A DNA stretch of 64,000 nucleotides. Origin: Algoriphagus sp. (GTDB lineage: Bacteria; Bacteroidota; Bacteroidia; Cytophagales; Cyclobacteriaceae). The stretch spans positions 62,001-126,000 of the forward strand of contig NZ_JAUXYL010000044.1 of the NCBI RefSeq assembly GCF_030694375.1, written 5' to 3'. Positions 28,082 to 37,480 of this stretch are shown here, one piece after another. Every line of letters begins with the position of its first letter. The stretch's first letter is position 1. A model generated the notes under the pieces. The model did not search any database, had not been told where the DNA came from, and saw only the letters and a list, made by a program, of their open reading frames with translations. Both the position numbers and the translations under genes were made by a program.

Positions 28082-29218
28082 TTACTTTTCTTTTTCTAGT
28101 TTACCCAATTTATAATCCTCCACTAAACGATTTGCAATGGCAATAGGATCATGCCATTTGAGGACAAAGTCCCTGCTTTTTTTAGCCAATTCAAACAAAT
28201 CCTGTCTCGGTAGTTCTAGGACGGATTTAAGTCCTGCTTTGATACTCTCAGAATGAACATTTATGAAAGGAAGTTCTTCTTTCATCTTGTTTGGAATGTA
28301 TTTAAGATCTTCCTCCCTTAGGTAAACTAAGACAGGTTTACCCAAGGCCATGGCTTCCACTGCCAATCCTCCATACCATCCAAAAAACAGTTGATCTACC
28401 AATACATCAATATCCTGATAAATTAATTTTGCTTCAGCGTTGGATACTCCCTCGATAAGTACAAATTCAAATTGATATCCTTCGGATTTGAGCTCCTCCA
28501 AAGCTGCAATGACAAAATCAGTTCCTTTTCCTTTTCTATTACTTGGAGCATGTCCAATCCGAAGTGGTCGATTCTGCAGTTGCGTATAATGAGGCTCCCA
28601 TTCTTCAAATGAAATGTGTGAGTAAGGTAAAAACTCAGCGCCTACAGGTAGTACATATAGCAAATCCGGATTTAGTCCATATACTTTAAAACAAAATCGA
28701 GCCATTCGTTCGATTTGGATTCTTTTTTGGGAGTCAGTTCTTTCGTTATAATACTCTGAACCCACTTGAGTTGCTGCTGTTATTTTGAAGTTTCTCAGGC
28801 AAAAATCTCCCTGCCTCGCATCATCACCTTGGTATTGAACAAACAGTGGAATTTTACGCCATTTCAACACACGAAGTTCAATGCCTTGCATTAGATCCAA
28901 ATATCCCGCATAGAATTTTCTAAACAGATTTCGGGCCAGAGATGAAGTGGGAATGTAAGGTTCCTGGATAAATAGGGTGGTTCCAAAATTAAAGTGAATA
29001 GCATCCCAATCTTGAAAAACGTAGGCCAATGCTTTTAGTCTTTTCCATTCCCGTTGGAAAAAATTATCCGAATCCTTCCAAATAACTTTATCTACTGGAT
29101 AACCCAAATAGTTCTGCCTTAAAGCCCAAGTCTGACTATCAACTCCCAAAATGCGAAGATGCTTACTGATGCCTTGCGGATTTCCCCCAACAGTTGTCGG
29201 CAGGTGAAGTACTTTCAT
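28082..29218 (-). CDS. GT-B-type glycosyltransferase (paralogue of 31565-32857)
   Basis: 378 residues, ATG at 29218. The core RIGHAPSNRKGKGTDFV (about 215) and DVLVDQLFFGWYGGLAVEAM (about 280) form the donor-binding half of a GT-B fold. The gene at 31565 shares the same HAP..R..KG..F and D.LV.QL...G...E pattern, so the two are paralogues of one subfamily. The N-terminal half mentions no membrane helix. It follows the epimerase gene by 21 nt and abuts the AsnB gene (1 nt). Specificity unknown. Confidence 0.78.
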   Translation of the reverse strand: MKVLHLPTTVGGNPQGISKHLRILGVDSQTWALRQNYLGYPVDKVIWKDSDNFFQREWKRLKALAYVFQDWDAIHFNFGTTLFIQEPYIPTSSLARNLFRKFYAGYLDLMQGIELRVLKWRKIPLFVQYQGDDARQGDFCLRNFKITAATQVGSEYYNERTDSQKRIQIERMARFCFKVYGLNPDLLYVLPVGAEFLPYSHISFEEWEPHYTQLQNRPLRIGHAPSNRKGKGTDFVIAALEELKSEGYQFEFVLIEGVSNAEAKLIYQDIDVLVDQLFFGWYGGLAVEAMALGKPVLVYLREEDLKYIPNKMKEELPFINVHSESIKAGLKSVLELPRQDLFELAKKSRDFVLKWHDPIAIANRLVEDYKLGKLEKEK

Positions 29219-29239
29219 TGCTAAGATTTAAAAAAACGC

Positions 29240-30139
29240 TCAGTTATCTGATTTTTCAATCAAGTCCTTTATTTGCTGCAAATGGTCGAAAAGCTTCTTC
29301 TCTGGAAGGTGAAGGTCTTTTTTCATTGCTGAGTTGTCTCCGATAAGATCCCTCGCTTCTCCTTCCATAAACTGGTAAACGGGTGAAATCCCGAGAAATT
29401 CCCCCATGCGGTCAGCGATCTCTTTGATTGAAAGTGTGTCCTGACCTGAAATATTATAGGTAGCGCTTTTGTGCTTGGCAAATGAAGCAACTGTAGCCGC
29501 CGCAGCATCTTCTACATGAATCGGGTTAATTCGGATGCCCTTTTCTCCCTGCAATAAAATTGGTTTTTGACTAACTATGCTGTCCATCAGACGGGGGATT
29601 AACATCCCTTTCTTTTGATTTGGACCATAAATGAAAAAATACCTGAGTACGCTGACCTGAAAAACCGAAGAATAACTTTGAGACAATACCTCACCAGAAA
29701 GTTTACTTCCCAAATAATATCCCAATTGTCCAGGAGGAACAATTGCGGAATTTTCGTGAAATGCATGCTCCCCATTTCCATAAACTCCACCCGAAGAAGC
29801 GTATATGAATGATTTTAATCCAACTTTTACGCCATAGTCGAGCAATTTTGCAGTGGAGGCTATATTGACTTGAAACACACTCAGTGCTTTTGCAGGGAAA
29901 TCCCTGAAATGGGCAGATTGTGCCAAATGGATTATCACCTCTACTTTTTCAGGAAGAATTTCCAAAGACCAATTTGTTTCAAGGTCTATCGGAATATAAT
30001 TCATTTCTTCGAGAGGTATTTTGGGAAGAGAATGGACTATTCCAAAAACTTGATGTCCAGTTTGAATCAATAAATTACAAACTTCCCGTCCGAGAAGTCC
30101 ATTGGCACCTGTGACTAAAACGCTTGTTTTTTTAGACAT
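29240..30139 (-). CDS. NAD(P)-dependent sugar epimerase/dehydratase (extended SDR)
   Basis: 299 residues from ATG at 30139, which overlaps the flippase stop by 8 nt; a longer frame to 30202 would add 21 residues ahead of the Rossmann strand and is unlikely. VLVTGANGLLG is the nucleotide-binding loop, YASSGGVYG (about 110) and YYLGSK (about 140) supply the catalytic Ser/Tyr/Lys of extended SDRs. It would modify a nucleotide sugar, for instance by 4-epimerisation or 4-reduction. No feature seen allows the exact reaction to be named. Confidence 0.8.
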   Translation of the reverse strand: MSKKTSVLVTGANGLLGREVCNLLIQTGHQVFGIVHSLPKIPLEEMNYIPIDLETNWSLEILPEKVEVIIHLAQSAHFRDFPAKALSVFQVNIASTAKLLDYGVKVGLKSFIYASSGGVYGNGEHAFHENSAIVPPGQLGYYLGSKLSGEVLSQSYSSVFQVSVLRYFFIYGPNQKKGMLIPRLMDSIVSQKPILLQGEKGIRINPIHVEDAAAATVASFAKHKSATYNISGQDTLSIKEIADRMGEFLGISPVYQFMEGEARDLIGDNSAMKKDLHLPEKKLFDHLQQIKDLIEKSDN

Positions 30140-31568
30140 TTTTAAAATTCTTAATAGGCAATAAAAACCATCCAAATCCCACAAAACTGGCAAGAATTCC
30201 AAGTTTCAATACTATTGATTTCCACTCTATCGAAGCATTTTGCATTAAAAAAGAAAGAACAAGTACAATCCCCATCAAAGAAATCAAGACCATCAGCCTA
30301 TTGTAGGAAATATGAATGGGATGATACCGCTGAGTGAAGAAAAAATACCCAAGGGAAAGAAAAAGGTAAGATAAAGCTGTCGCTATAGCTGCTCCCAATG
30401 CTCCGAAAATGGGAATTAAAAACCAATTGAATCCAAAATTAACCCCGGCAGTAATCCAGGAGAGGTGTGCAAACAATTTGGTTTTCTTTTCAAGGGAGAT
30501 CCCGATACCGGTAATTTGTTGCGATGCCTGAAAAACAATTGCAAATCCCAAAATTGCCATCGGTAAAGCACTCTTCAAATAATCATTACCCATGATGAAA
30601 TGGATGATTTCACCGGAAAACAAGGCAAGCCCACCTGCAAGTGCAGCTATGGAAAAAACCAAAAGTATGAGCACATCACCATAGATTTTTCGGTATTTCT
30701 CCGGATTGTCGGTACGGATTTTTATTGCCACCGGACTCCATGCCTGACCAAATGCTGCTGATACAAACAAAATGATGGAGGCAAAACGGAATGATACTGA
30801 ATAAATACCGACCTCTTCAACCGTTGTAATGGAAGCAAGCATCCAACGGTCCTGAGAGGAGAAAATCCAGTACGCCAAGGAGGAAAAAATAAAGGGATAA
30901 CCGAACTCAATTAACTCCTTCGACCATTTCTTGGAAACCTTCCCGATCGAAAAATCTTTCCGAATAAAATTCAGAGCCATGGGCAAAACCAAGAGAACAA
31001 CAATAGCCTGGGCCCCCAGCAAACCATCAATCCCCAAAGCCAAGGATACAACCATATATAGTCCAGCCAAGGCGGAAAGTACTCTTGAGGTCATGGAAAT
31101 CACCAAAAACTTCCAGGGAGAAAATTGAAGCCGGATCACATCAAGAATAAACTGGGTCCATTGGGTACCTCCCATTAAAAGCAAAGCGGCTGTTAAACCA
31201 TAGTTAGAAAACGGGAATCCCTCCAGCTTCCAAAAGGTTTTAGCCACCATCACACCCGAAAAAGTTAAAAACAAAACGCCGAAAACAGTAAAAAAGAGTG
31301 TTATCAAACCAGAGGATACTATCTCTTTTCTCTTGTTTTCGGTGACATCTGTGTCCCAATAAAAGCGTTGAACAGCGTTGTTAAGCCCGAAATTTGAAAC
31401 TACACCAAGTAAAGCAGTAGAAGTGAGAATCAATTCAAGAAAACCAAATGACTCAGGTGAAAGAGCTTTGGCAATGAATGGAAAAGTGAAAAAGCTGATG
31501 ATCTTGGAAATCAAATCAGCACCACCATAGATTGCAGAATCTTTGGCTAATTGCCTGATTACATTCAA
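30132..31568 (-). CDS. wzx: Wzx-type polysaccharide flippase
   Basis: 478 residues with about 12-14 hydrophobic helices. The N-terminus LAKDSAIYGGADLISKIISFFTFPFIAK is in the style of RfbX/Wzx proteins of the MOP superfamily, as is LILTSTALLGVVSNFGLNNA (about 45). It would flip the completed lipid-linked repeat unit to the periplasm for Wzy. The start is TTG at 31568 overlapping the previous TGA (TTGA); the ATG nearby at 31564 is out of frame. Together with Wzy, Wzz, the SLBB exporter and Wzi it completes a Wzx/Wzy-dependent pathway. Confidence 0.88.
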   Translation of the reverse strand: MNVIRQLAKDSAIYGGADLISKIISFFTFPFIAKALSPESFGFLELILTSTALLGVVSNFGLNNAVQRFYWDTDVTENKRKEIVSSGLITLFFTVFGVLFLTFSGVMVAKTFWKLEGFPFSNYGLTAALLLMGGTQWTQFILDVIRLQFSPWKFLVISMTSRVLSALAGLYMVVSLALGIDGLLGAQAIVVLLVLPMALNFIRKDFSIGKVSKKWSKELIEFGYPFIFSSLAYWIFSSQDRWMLASITTVEEVGIYSVSFRFASIILFVSAAFGQAWSPVAIKIRTDNPEKYRKIYGDVLILLVFSIAALAGGLALFSGEIIHFIMGNDYLKSALPMAILGFAIVFQASQQITGIGISLEKKTKLFAHLSWITAGVNFGFNWFLIPIFGALGAAIATALSYLFLSLGYFFFTQRYHPIHISYNRLMVLISLMGIVLVLSFLMQNASIEWKSIVLKLGILASFVGFGWFLLPIKNFKNV

Positions 31569-32857
31569 TCTACGATTCTGTTTTTAACTAAGGGATGGAC
31601 AATCTTTGGACTCCTGTTGGGATACTCCCCGAGGAGAGGATGAAAAAGATTGATCAGTGATTCCCGATTTCCCTGGAGGAATTCTATAATCTCCCCGAAT
31701 ACAAATCTGGCACTATCCAGACCATGATATTTCTCCACATAATTCCTTCCCGCATCCCCGAGTTGATTTCTCAAATGTGGATGAGTGATCAATTTCCTCA
31801 GTACATCTACAAGGTTTTCAGGGGTACCGGATACTATTGGGCATTCTTCAAAATAGGACCATCTTCTAAGCGGGAGCATGTAGGATTCATCCTCTATATT
31901 GGAAATAACCGGAATTCCAGAGGCTAGCCCTTCCAATCCGTTCATCCCATGACCGGTAGCAATAAGCTGCTCAACCAAAATATCCGCTTCCTCATTCAGA
32001 ATTTCTTTTACTCTGGAGTTTTGAAGCTTTTCAAGCAGAATTAATTCAATTTTCAATCCTTCTGCTTGCAATTTTTTAATGGAATCGAGAATAAACTCTG
32101 AACCTTTGAATCCTCTGTGATTTGGGGCGTGAACGATTCGAACTGAACCATTTACCCCATCTGCATTACTCTTGCGGTTGGAGGGTTTCCATTGGTCCAA
32201 ATCGATGTAAAGAATGGTAGGTGCCAATACATCCCACCTTCCAAATCCATCTGGCCCCATAATTCCGCTGAAAAGAACATCCGCATTTTTAGACCAATAG
32301 GAAACTTGTTTTTGAATCGTGTCTTGTTTTAAAGCTGCTTTTGGATAGGACATCATCAAACCATGAATCAATCCTGTTGATCTGATATTTCGATACACAT
32401 AAGAATCAGAACCATAGGGCATCACCACAACCTTTTTACCTGCCAAACGAAACCAAAAGCTCTGGAAAAATTGAAAAGGGGTATTCCCTAGAAAAAATCC
32501 ATCAAAGGACAAAAAGAATAAATCATAGCTCCACAAACCTGAGAGAAAACCCAAATAGGGCTTCATCGGATGCAAAGCCCATGAAAATTCTTCTGACACC
32601 AATCTGTCCCAGTCTTCCCGCTTATTGATACTTGAGTAAAAATCAGTGGTATAAGTTTCGGAAATAAACCCGCTGCTTTTCATGGCTCGGGCCCAATAGC
32701 TATTATTAATTATAGGCGTGGAACCCCATACCAAAGCAGGTTTTTGTCTTCTTTTCCTCAACCCGATTGTAGCTGCCCAACAGGTTGCCACTATAAAATA
32801 AAGGGGGATCCAAAAAAAGGTTACTATCAAGGTAACCAACTTTTTGAGGAGTTTCAT
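31565..32857 (-). CDS. GT-B-type glycosyltransferase with N-terminal membrane anchor (paralogue of 28082-29218)
   Basis: 430 residues, ATG at 32857. A hydrophobic helix at about 8-28 (LVTLIVTFFWIPLYFIVAT) anchors it in the inner membrane. The donor half contains RIVHAPNHRGFKGSEFI (about 250) and DILVEQLIATGHGMNGLEGLA (about 310), closely matching the arrangement in the gene at 28082. VVMPYGSDSYVYRN (about 145) may belong to the acceptor side. It overlaps the flippase start (TTGA) and lies 13 nt after the acyltransferase gene. Sugar specificity is not evident. Confidence 0.77.
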   Translation of the reverse strand: MKLLKKLVTLIVTFFWIPLYFIVATCWAATIGLRKRRQKPALVWGSTPIINNSYWARAMKSSGFISETYTTDFYSSINKREDWDRLVSEEFSWALHPMKPYLGFLSGLWSYDLFFLSFDGFFLGNTPFQFFQSFWFRLAGKKVVVMPYGSDSYVYRNIRSTGLIHGLMMSYPKAALKQDTIQKQVSYWSKNADVLFSGIMGPDGFGRWDVLAPTILYIDLDQWKPSNRKSNADGVNGSVRIVHAPNHRGFKGSEFILDSIKKLQAEGLKIELILLEKLQNSRVKEILNEEADILVEQLIATGHGMNGLEGLASGIPVISNIEDESYMLPLRRWSYFEECPIVSGTPENLVDVLRKLITHPHLRNQLGDAGRNYVEKYHGLDSARFVFGEIIEFLQGNRESLINLFHPLLGEYPNRSPKIVHPLVKNRIVD

Positions 32858-32870
32858 CCAGCGAAATTCA

Positions 32871-33416
32871 TCATGTTATTAGTTCTTTTGCAGGATTTCC
32901 GGCGATTTTACTTCCAGGAGGGAAGCTTTTGTTCACAAAGCTATTTGCACCCACGATACACCCATCTCCAAGAGATACACCTGAAGAGATAACCACATTG
33001 GGTCCCAAATAACAATTATTACCAATTGATACCGGAGCATATTCATAAGGTTCAACTCCCCCACTGACTGCCCATCGTACGGTGTCATGGGAGTAAATTT
33101 GAACTCCTGCCGAAATACTGCAATTCGATCCAATACCTAAACCTCCGCTTCCATCAATTATGGTAAAAGGTCCAATCCAAGTTCTTTCTCCCACCTGCAC
33201 ATTACCGAAAACATATGCGGAATCATAAATTGATGAACCTTCGCCAAATCCGAGTTTTTTTGCTCTCTCCCAGCGATCAAACAATAACTCATTAAAGGGA
33301 AGTGACCGGTTTAAATCTGACTTGAACATCTGATCCAATTCACCCTTGAGTGTCTCCAATTTCTTGAGTAAGTCCAATTCTTGGGGTGTATTAATCAGTT
33401 TTTCCTTACGATTCAT
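32871..33416 (-). CDS. Left-handed beta-helix acyltransferase
   Basis: 181 residues, ATG at 33416 in an ATGA overlap with the AsnB gene. After a helical N-terminal region (about 1-60), hexapeptide repeats run from about 65 to 175 (VFGNVQVGERTWIGPF, IGNNCYLGPNVVISSGVSLGDGCIVGANS), ending with the usual IAGNPAKEL. Such enzymes transfer acetyl or another acyl group from a CoA thioester to a sugar hydroxyl or amino group and are active as trimers. A histidine in VQIYSHDTV is a candidate catalytic residue. Substrate is likely a nucleotide sugar or glycan made by this cluster. Confidence 0.83.
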   Translation of the reverse strand: MNRKEKLINTPQELDLLKKLETLKGELDQMFKSDLNRSLPFNELLFDRWERAKKLGFGEGSSIYDSAYVFGNVQVGERTWIGPFTIIDGSGGLGIGSNCSISAGVQIYSHDTVRWAVSGGVEPYEYAPVSIGNNCYLGPNVVISSGVSLGDGCIVGANSFVNKSFPPGSKIAGNPAKELIT

Positions 33417-35305
33417 TCAATTTTCTCATTGTTGAGGAAAATCCTGCACCACCATTCGAAATTCATAAAACTCCAAATTAGCAATCGGTGGTTGATATGC
33501 TGATCAATATGCTCATGCACTATTTTGCGTATGTATTCTTGGTTGATAAACTCCGAGGAAACAGTCTTTTTATCCAGTAAGAGTTCTTTGATGTAGGCCG
33601 CATTTTCCCCACGGTACCAACTTTCATCAGGGGCAGAGAATCCCTGCTTTTTGCGATTGATGATTTTTTCGGGCATGAACTTCAACATGGCCTTTCTCAG
33701 GACATTTTTACCGTCATCAAATTCCTGATAGGATTTGCTGCGCTTTCTAAAGTCATTCTCATTGATTGTGAGCATCTGCTCAAGATTTCCCAGCTTAAAG
33801 TTTACGGGAATCTTTTGGGCAAAATTGACCAATTCATTATCCAAAAACGGAAAGCGCTCCTCCAAACCATTGGCCATACTCAGCTTATCTCCCACCAACA
33901 GAAGACCGGGAAGGAAGGTCTTTGCTTCGAAATACAAGGAGTTGTTGATATGATCTTCAGGGGTATTGTACTGAAGCTTATCATTAAAAGTAAAAACCCG
34001 CTCAAAGATTCTTTTGGGATCGGAAAAATCGACTTGTTTCCGAATTTCCGGAACAAATAACTCCTCCCGCTGCTGATCGGGTACTAATCTTTGCCAAAAC
34101 TCATAGTAGAGGTCGAAAAACTCCCGTTGACTTACCGATTTAAAAATTCGGTAATACCTCCACGGATATCCTCCAAAAAGTTCATCTCCTCCCGTTCCTT
34201 GGAGACAGACTTTTACAAATTTGGAGGCCAGTCGAGAAATGTAATAGTTGGGATAGGACATTCCCACTCTCAAGTCCTCAAGGTGATAGACTACCCTAGG
34301 CAATGACCATCGAATGTCTCCGGCATTCAAAACCTGCTCATAATGTTCGGTTTTGAAATAATTTGCCATTAACTCCGCATCTCTTCTTTCGTCATAATTT
34401 GCTTCCACACCCGTGACTTCACTCATATCAAACCCACAAGTGAATGTGGTAAGCCGCTTTACGTGTTTGGAAGCCTGGGCAGTGATCGAACCTGAATCCA
34501 TTCCCCCCGATAAATATGATCCTACAGGCACATCGGCTATCATTTGACGGGAAACAGCCTGTTTGAACAACTTTTCAGTTGTAGAAATAGCATCCTCAAA
34601 GCCTAAACTTGGATCAGTTTTGGTAAAGTCATAATCCCACCAAGAATGATGTTTAATGGACTCGGTATGCGCATCAATTTTGACTGTATTGGCAGGTGGT
34701 AGCATATTTACTCCCGCAAAAAGCGTCCGAAAGCTGAACATATTCTGAAATGTGAAATACTCATTCAGTGCCTCAGGATTTAGTTTAGTCGAAAAGGAGG
34801 GATGAGCAATTATGGCTTTAATTTCAGAGGCAAATACCAACGTTCTTCCTGTATACCAATAATAGAGAGGTTTAACGCCATAGCGATCACGGGAAAGATA
34901 TAAGGCCTGCTCGGCATTATTCCAGGCCCCTACAGCAAACATACCATCGAGCCTTTCAAAAAAAGAATGACCATAGGCGGCCAACCCTTCCACTAAAACT
35001 TCGGTATCGGTGGTAGAGACGAATTCATGCCCTTTAGCCCTTAGTTCCTGCTTGAGTTGGAGGAAATTATAAATACACCCGTTAAAAACCACTACCCAAT
35101 TCCCGTCTTTCGAGGTCATGGGTTGAGCACCTTTTGGAGAGGTATCCAAAATTGCCAAGCGACGATGTGCCAAGGCAATAGAGTTCTCGGTAAAATAACC
35201 ATCTCCATCCGGTCCCCGGTGGGCAATGGCATCTGACATTTTCTTTAAGGCACTCAGTCCAAATGGCTCTCCATTTAGATTATAGACCCCTACTATTCCA
35301 CACAT
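33413..35305 (-). CDS. asnB: AsnB-type glutamine amidotransferase (copy 2)
   Basis: 630 residues, ATG at 35305. Cys2 (MCGIVGVYN) starts a class II glutaminase domain with AHRGPDGDGY and FNGCIYNF; the synthetase domain has VGSYLSGGMDSGSITAQ near 265 and LQGTGGDELFGGYPW near 370. It is clearly diverged from the copy at 26210 (for example GGMDSG against GGIDSS), so the two are not a recent duplication. With two uronic-acid routes in the region, each could amidate a different sugar; this is inference by analogy with O-antigen amidotransferases. Four nt separate it from the aminotransferase gene. Confidence 0.87.
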   Translation of the reverse strand: MCGIVGVYNLNGEPFGLSALKKMSDAIAHRGPDGDGYFTENSIALAHRRLAILDTSPKGAQPMTSKDGNWVVVFNGCIYNFLQLKQELRAKGHEFVSTTDTEVLVEGLAAYGHSFFERLDGMFAVGAWNNAEQALYLSRDRYGVKPLYYWYTGRTLVFASEIKAIIAHPSFSTKLNPEALNEYFTFQNMFSFRTLFAGVNMLPPANTVKIDAHTESIKHHSWWDYDFTKTDPSLGFEDAISTTEKLFKQAVSRQMIADVPVGSYLSGGMDSGSITAQASKHVKRLTTFTCGFDMSEVTGVEANYDERRDAELMANYFKTEHYEQVLNAGDIRWSLPRVVYHLEDLRVGMSYPNYYISRLASKFVKVCLQGTGGDELFGGYPWRYYRIFKSVSQREFFDLYYEFWQRLVPDQQREELFVPEIRKQVDFSDPKRIFERVFTFNDKLQYNTPEDHINNSLYFEAKTFLPGLLLVGDKLSMANGLEERFPFLDNELVNFAQKIPVNFKLGNLEQMLTINENDFRKRSKSYQEFDDGKNVLRKAMLKFMPEKIINRKKQGFSAPDESWYRGENAAYIKELLLDKKTVSSEFINQEYIRKIVHEHIDQHINHRLLIWSFMNFEWWCRIFLNNEKIE

Positions 35306-35309
35306 AATT

Positions 35310-36458
35310 TTAGAGTGCCTTTATTGCTGCAACTACATATTCGTAATCCTCTCTACTCATTCTATTGTGTAGCGGAATTGCCATGGAATAATCGTTGGCA
35401 GCTTGGGCACCAGGAAAATCAGACGGTTTGATTTGGTATGTTTCTTTGTAGAAATTCAACATGTGAACTGCATGGGTTCCGGGACGCGTGGAGATCCCCA
35501 TTTCCTGCAATTTTTCCATGATTTCATTTCTGGAAAAAGGGGCCTTACTTTCATCTACAAAGCAGGCAAAGGATTGCCATCCGTGCTTGTAATCATGGCC
35601 AAAGCTTGGTGTGCGCAGCCACTCCACTGACGCCAATTCTTTTTTGTAATAAGCAGCCCAAATTTCGCGTTCATCGATATATTGATCTAATTTTTTCAAT
35701 TGAACTACACCCACAGCTCCCTGCAAGTCTGTCATTCGATAATTGAAGCCCATCAGATTGAAATCCGGCAATATATAGGGTCGGGGACCATGGTGGCGCT
35801 GCTCTTCAGAAATGGAAGCACCGTGATTTCTTAGCATTCCCATCAGATCCGCCAATCTGTCATCATTGGTAGTGATCATCCCTCCTTCACCGGTCGTGAT
35901 TGATTTTCTGGGATGAAAAGAAAAACATCCGATCGTGCCTAAAGCACCCGCAGGAACTCCTTTATATCCTGCTCCCGCTGCACAAGCTCCATCTTCAACC
36001 AAAGGAATAGCCCCTGCAATTTTCTTAATCTCATCCATATCAGCACATAAGCCGAACAAATGGACAGGAATAATCGCTTTGGTTTTAGATGTTATCCTTT
36101 TTTTGAGGTCACTTGGATCAATATTAAAAGTCACTGGATCCACATCTGCAAAGACAACTTTAGCTCCGCAATAGAGGACCACGTTGGCGGTAGAAACCCA
36201 TGTGAATGCAGGAACAATTACCTCATCTCCCGGACCAATCCCCAATGCGACCAAAGCCAAATGCAGGGCAGTAGTCGCGCTGGTCACTGCTAAGGCATGT
36301 TTAACCTGATGACGTTCTGCAAAGATTTTTTCAAATTCACGCACCTTTGGACCACTGGTTATCCAACCACTCAACAGAGGCTCTTTAGTGGCCTCCCACT
36401 CTTCAATTCCAGTCATAGGTAGCGAAATGGGTATATTTCGCTTTTCTGTTAAATTCAT
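35310..36458 (-). CDS. DegT/DnrJ/EryC1/StrS-family PLP sugar aminotransferase
   Basis: 382 residues, ATG at 36458. TSATTALHLALVALGIGPGDEVIVPAFT (about 55-85), VEDGACAAG (about 155) with the PLP-ring aspartate, and the Schiff-base lysine in SFHPRKSITTGEGG (about 187) identify the family. It transfers an amino group, usually from glutamate, to a keto-sugar nucleotide. A second family member lies at 39092; this one is downstream of the epimerase gene and may make a different amino sugar, for example from a 4-keto intermediate. No 4,6-dehydratase is evident in the window to supply that intermediate. Confidence 0.88.
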   Translation of the reverse strand: MNLTEKRNIPISLPMTGIEEWEATKEPLLSGWITSGPKVREFEKIFAERHQVKHALAVTSATTALHLALVALGIGPGDEVIVPAFTWVSTANVVLYCGAKVVFADVDPVTFNIDPSDLKKRITSKTKAIIPVHLFGLCADMDEIKKIAGAIPLVEDGACAAGAGYKGVPAGALGTIGCFSFHPRKSITTGEGGMITTNDDRLADLMGMLRNHGASISEEQRHHGPRPYILPDFNLMGFNYRMTDLQGAVGVVQLKKLDQYIDEREIWAAYYKKELASVEWLRTPSFGHDYKHGWQSFACFVDESKAPFSRNEIMEKLQEMGISTRPGTHAVHMLNFYKETYQIKPSDFPGAQAANDYSMAIPLHNRMSREDYEYVVAAIKAL

Positions 36459-36487
36459 CAGTTCTGAATTATCTGTTAATTAATTAA

Positions 36488-37468
36488 TCAGCCTCTATCC
36501 ACTCCTGTGGTAATTCTCCATTCAATCAGTTTGAGTAATCCCTCTCTCAAACCATAGTGGTAAAGAAAACCCAGTTCTTCCTCTGCTTTCTTTCTGGAAC
36601 CAATTCTGTTTTGAACCAATGCTCTGGCATCATCAGCAGAATAAGGCTTATATATCACTTTCAAATTAGAATTTTTCAATTCCAAAATTAGATTGCATAG
36701 CTCACGGATGGAGGTTTGGACTTCCGTCCCTACGTTGTACATGCCAAACTTCGTATTGCTTTTCAAAGCTTGAACATTGCATCTGGCGACATCCTCTACG
36801 TAGATAAAATCATAGGCTTGACTACCGTCCCCATTGATGGTAGGCGGTTCATTGGCTTCGATCTTATTGAGCATGATCGGAACCACGCCTGTGTAAGCAG
36901 CAGTTTGGTCCTGATGAGGGCCATATACATTCATGTATCTCAGACCAATTACTTCTAGACCATATCGGTCATGAAAAGCAGCAGCCATAGCTTCTCCTGC
37001 AATCTTTGTTGCACCATAGAAGTTTTTATTGTTAAAGGGATGGCTTTCTGTCATTGGAAGTTCAACAGCATCACCATACACAGATGCAGAAGATGACCAA
37101 ATCAGCTTTTTGATATTGTTTGCCACGCATGCCTCAAGTACATTGAATGTTCCTGCAATATTCACTTCAAAGGCAGTCCTTGGATAGTCTTTACAATGCA
37201 ACAACCACATCGCTGCCAGACATATTACATAGTCTTTGCCCTTCATGGCAGCATTTAAGATGTCGATTTCTCGGACGTCGCCTCCGATTGGGAAAATAGA
37301 ACATCTTGGGTCTTTGAGCTGCTCTTCCAAATAATCTTTTTTGCCTCTGGCAAAATTATCATATACCACCACCTCACTTACTGCTTCTTTCAACAGCTCG
37401 GAAACAACAAAACTGCCGATAAATCCGGCACCACCGATCACAAGGATTTTTGAATCTTTCAATTCCAT
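36488..37468 (-). CDS. NAD-dependent UDP-sugar epimerase (GalE/WbpP-like SDR)
   Basis: 326 residues, ATG at 37468. ILVIGGAGFIGSFVV is the NAD-binding loop; VVYDNFARGKKDYL follows as in GalE-type proteins; SSSASVYG and NFYGATKIAGE (about 150) hold the catalytic Ser/Thr, Tyr and Lys; RYMNVYGPHQ (about 180) is typical. Expected activity is 4-epimerisation of a UDP-hexose, UDP-HexNAc or UDP-uronic acid. Position directly after the WbpB-like gene suggests it acts on one of the uronic acids or their precursors (inference). Confidence 0.83.
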   Translation of the reverse strand: MELKDSKILVIGGAGFIGSFVVSELLKEAVSEVVVYDNFARGKKDYLEEQLKDPRCSIFPIGGDVREIDILNAAMKGKDYVICLAAMWLLHCKDYPRTAFEVNIAGTFNVLEACVANNIKKLIWSSSASVYGDAVELPMTESHPFNNKNFYGATKIAGEAMAAAFHDRYGLEVIGLRYMNVYGPHQDQTAAYTGVVPIMLNKIEANEPPTINGDGSQAYDFIYVEDVARCNVQALKSNTKFGMYNVGTEVQTSIRELCNLILELKNSNLKVIYKPYSADDARALVQNRIGSRKKAEEELGFLYHYGLREGLLKLIEWRITTGVDRG

Positions 37469-37480
37469 ATTCTATTCAGA

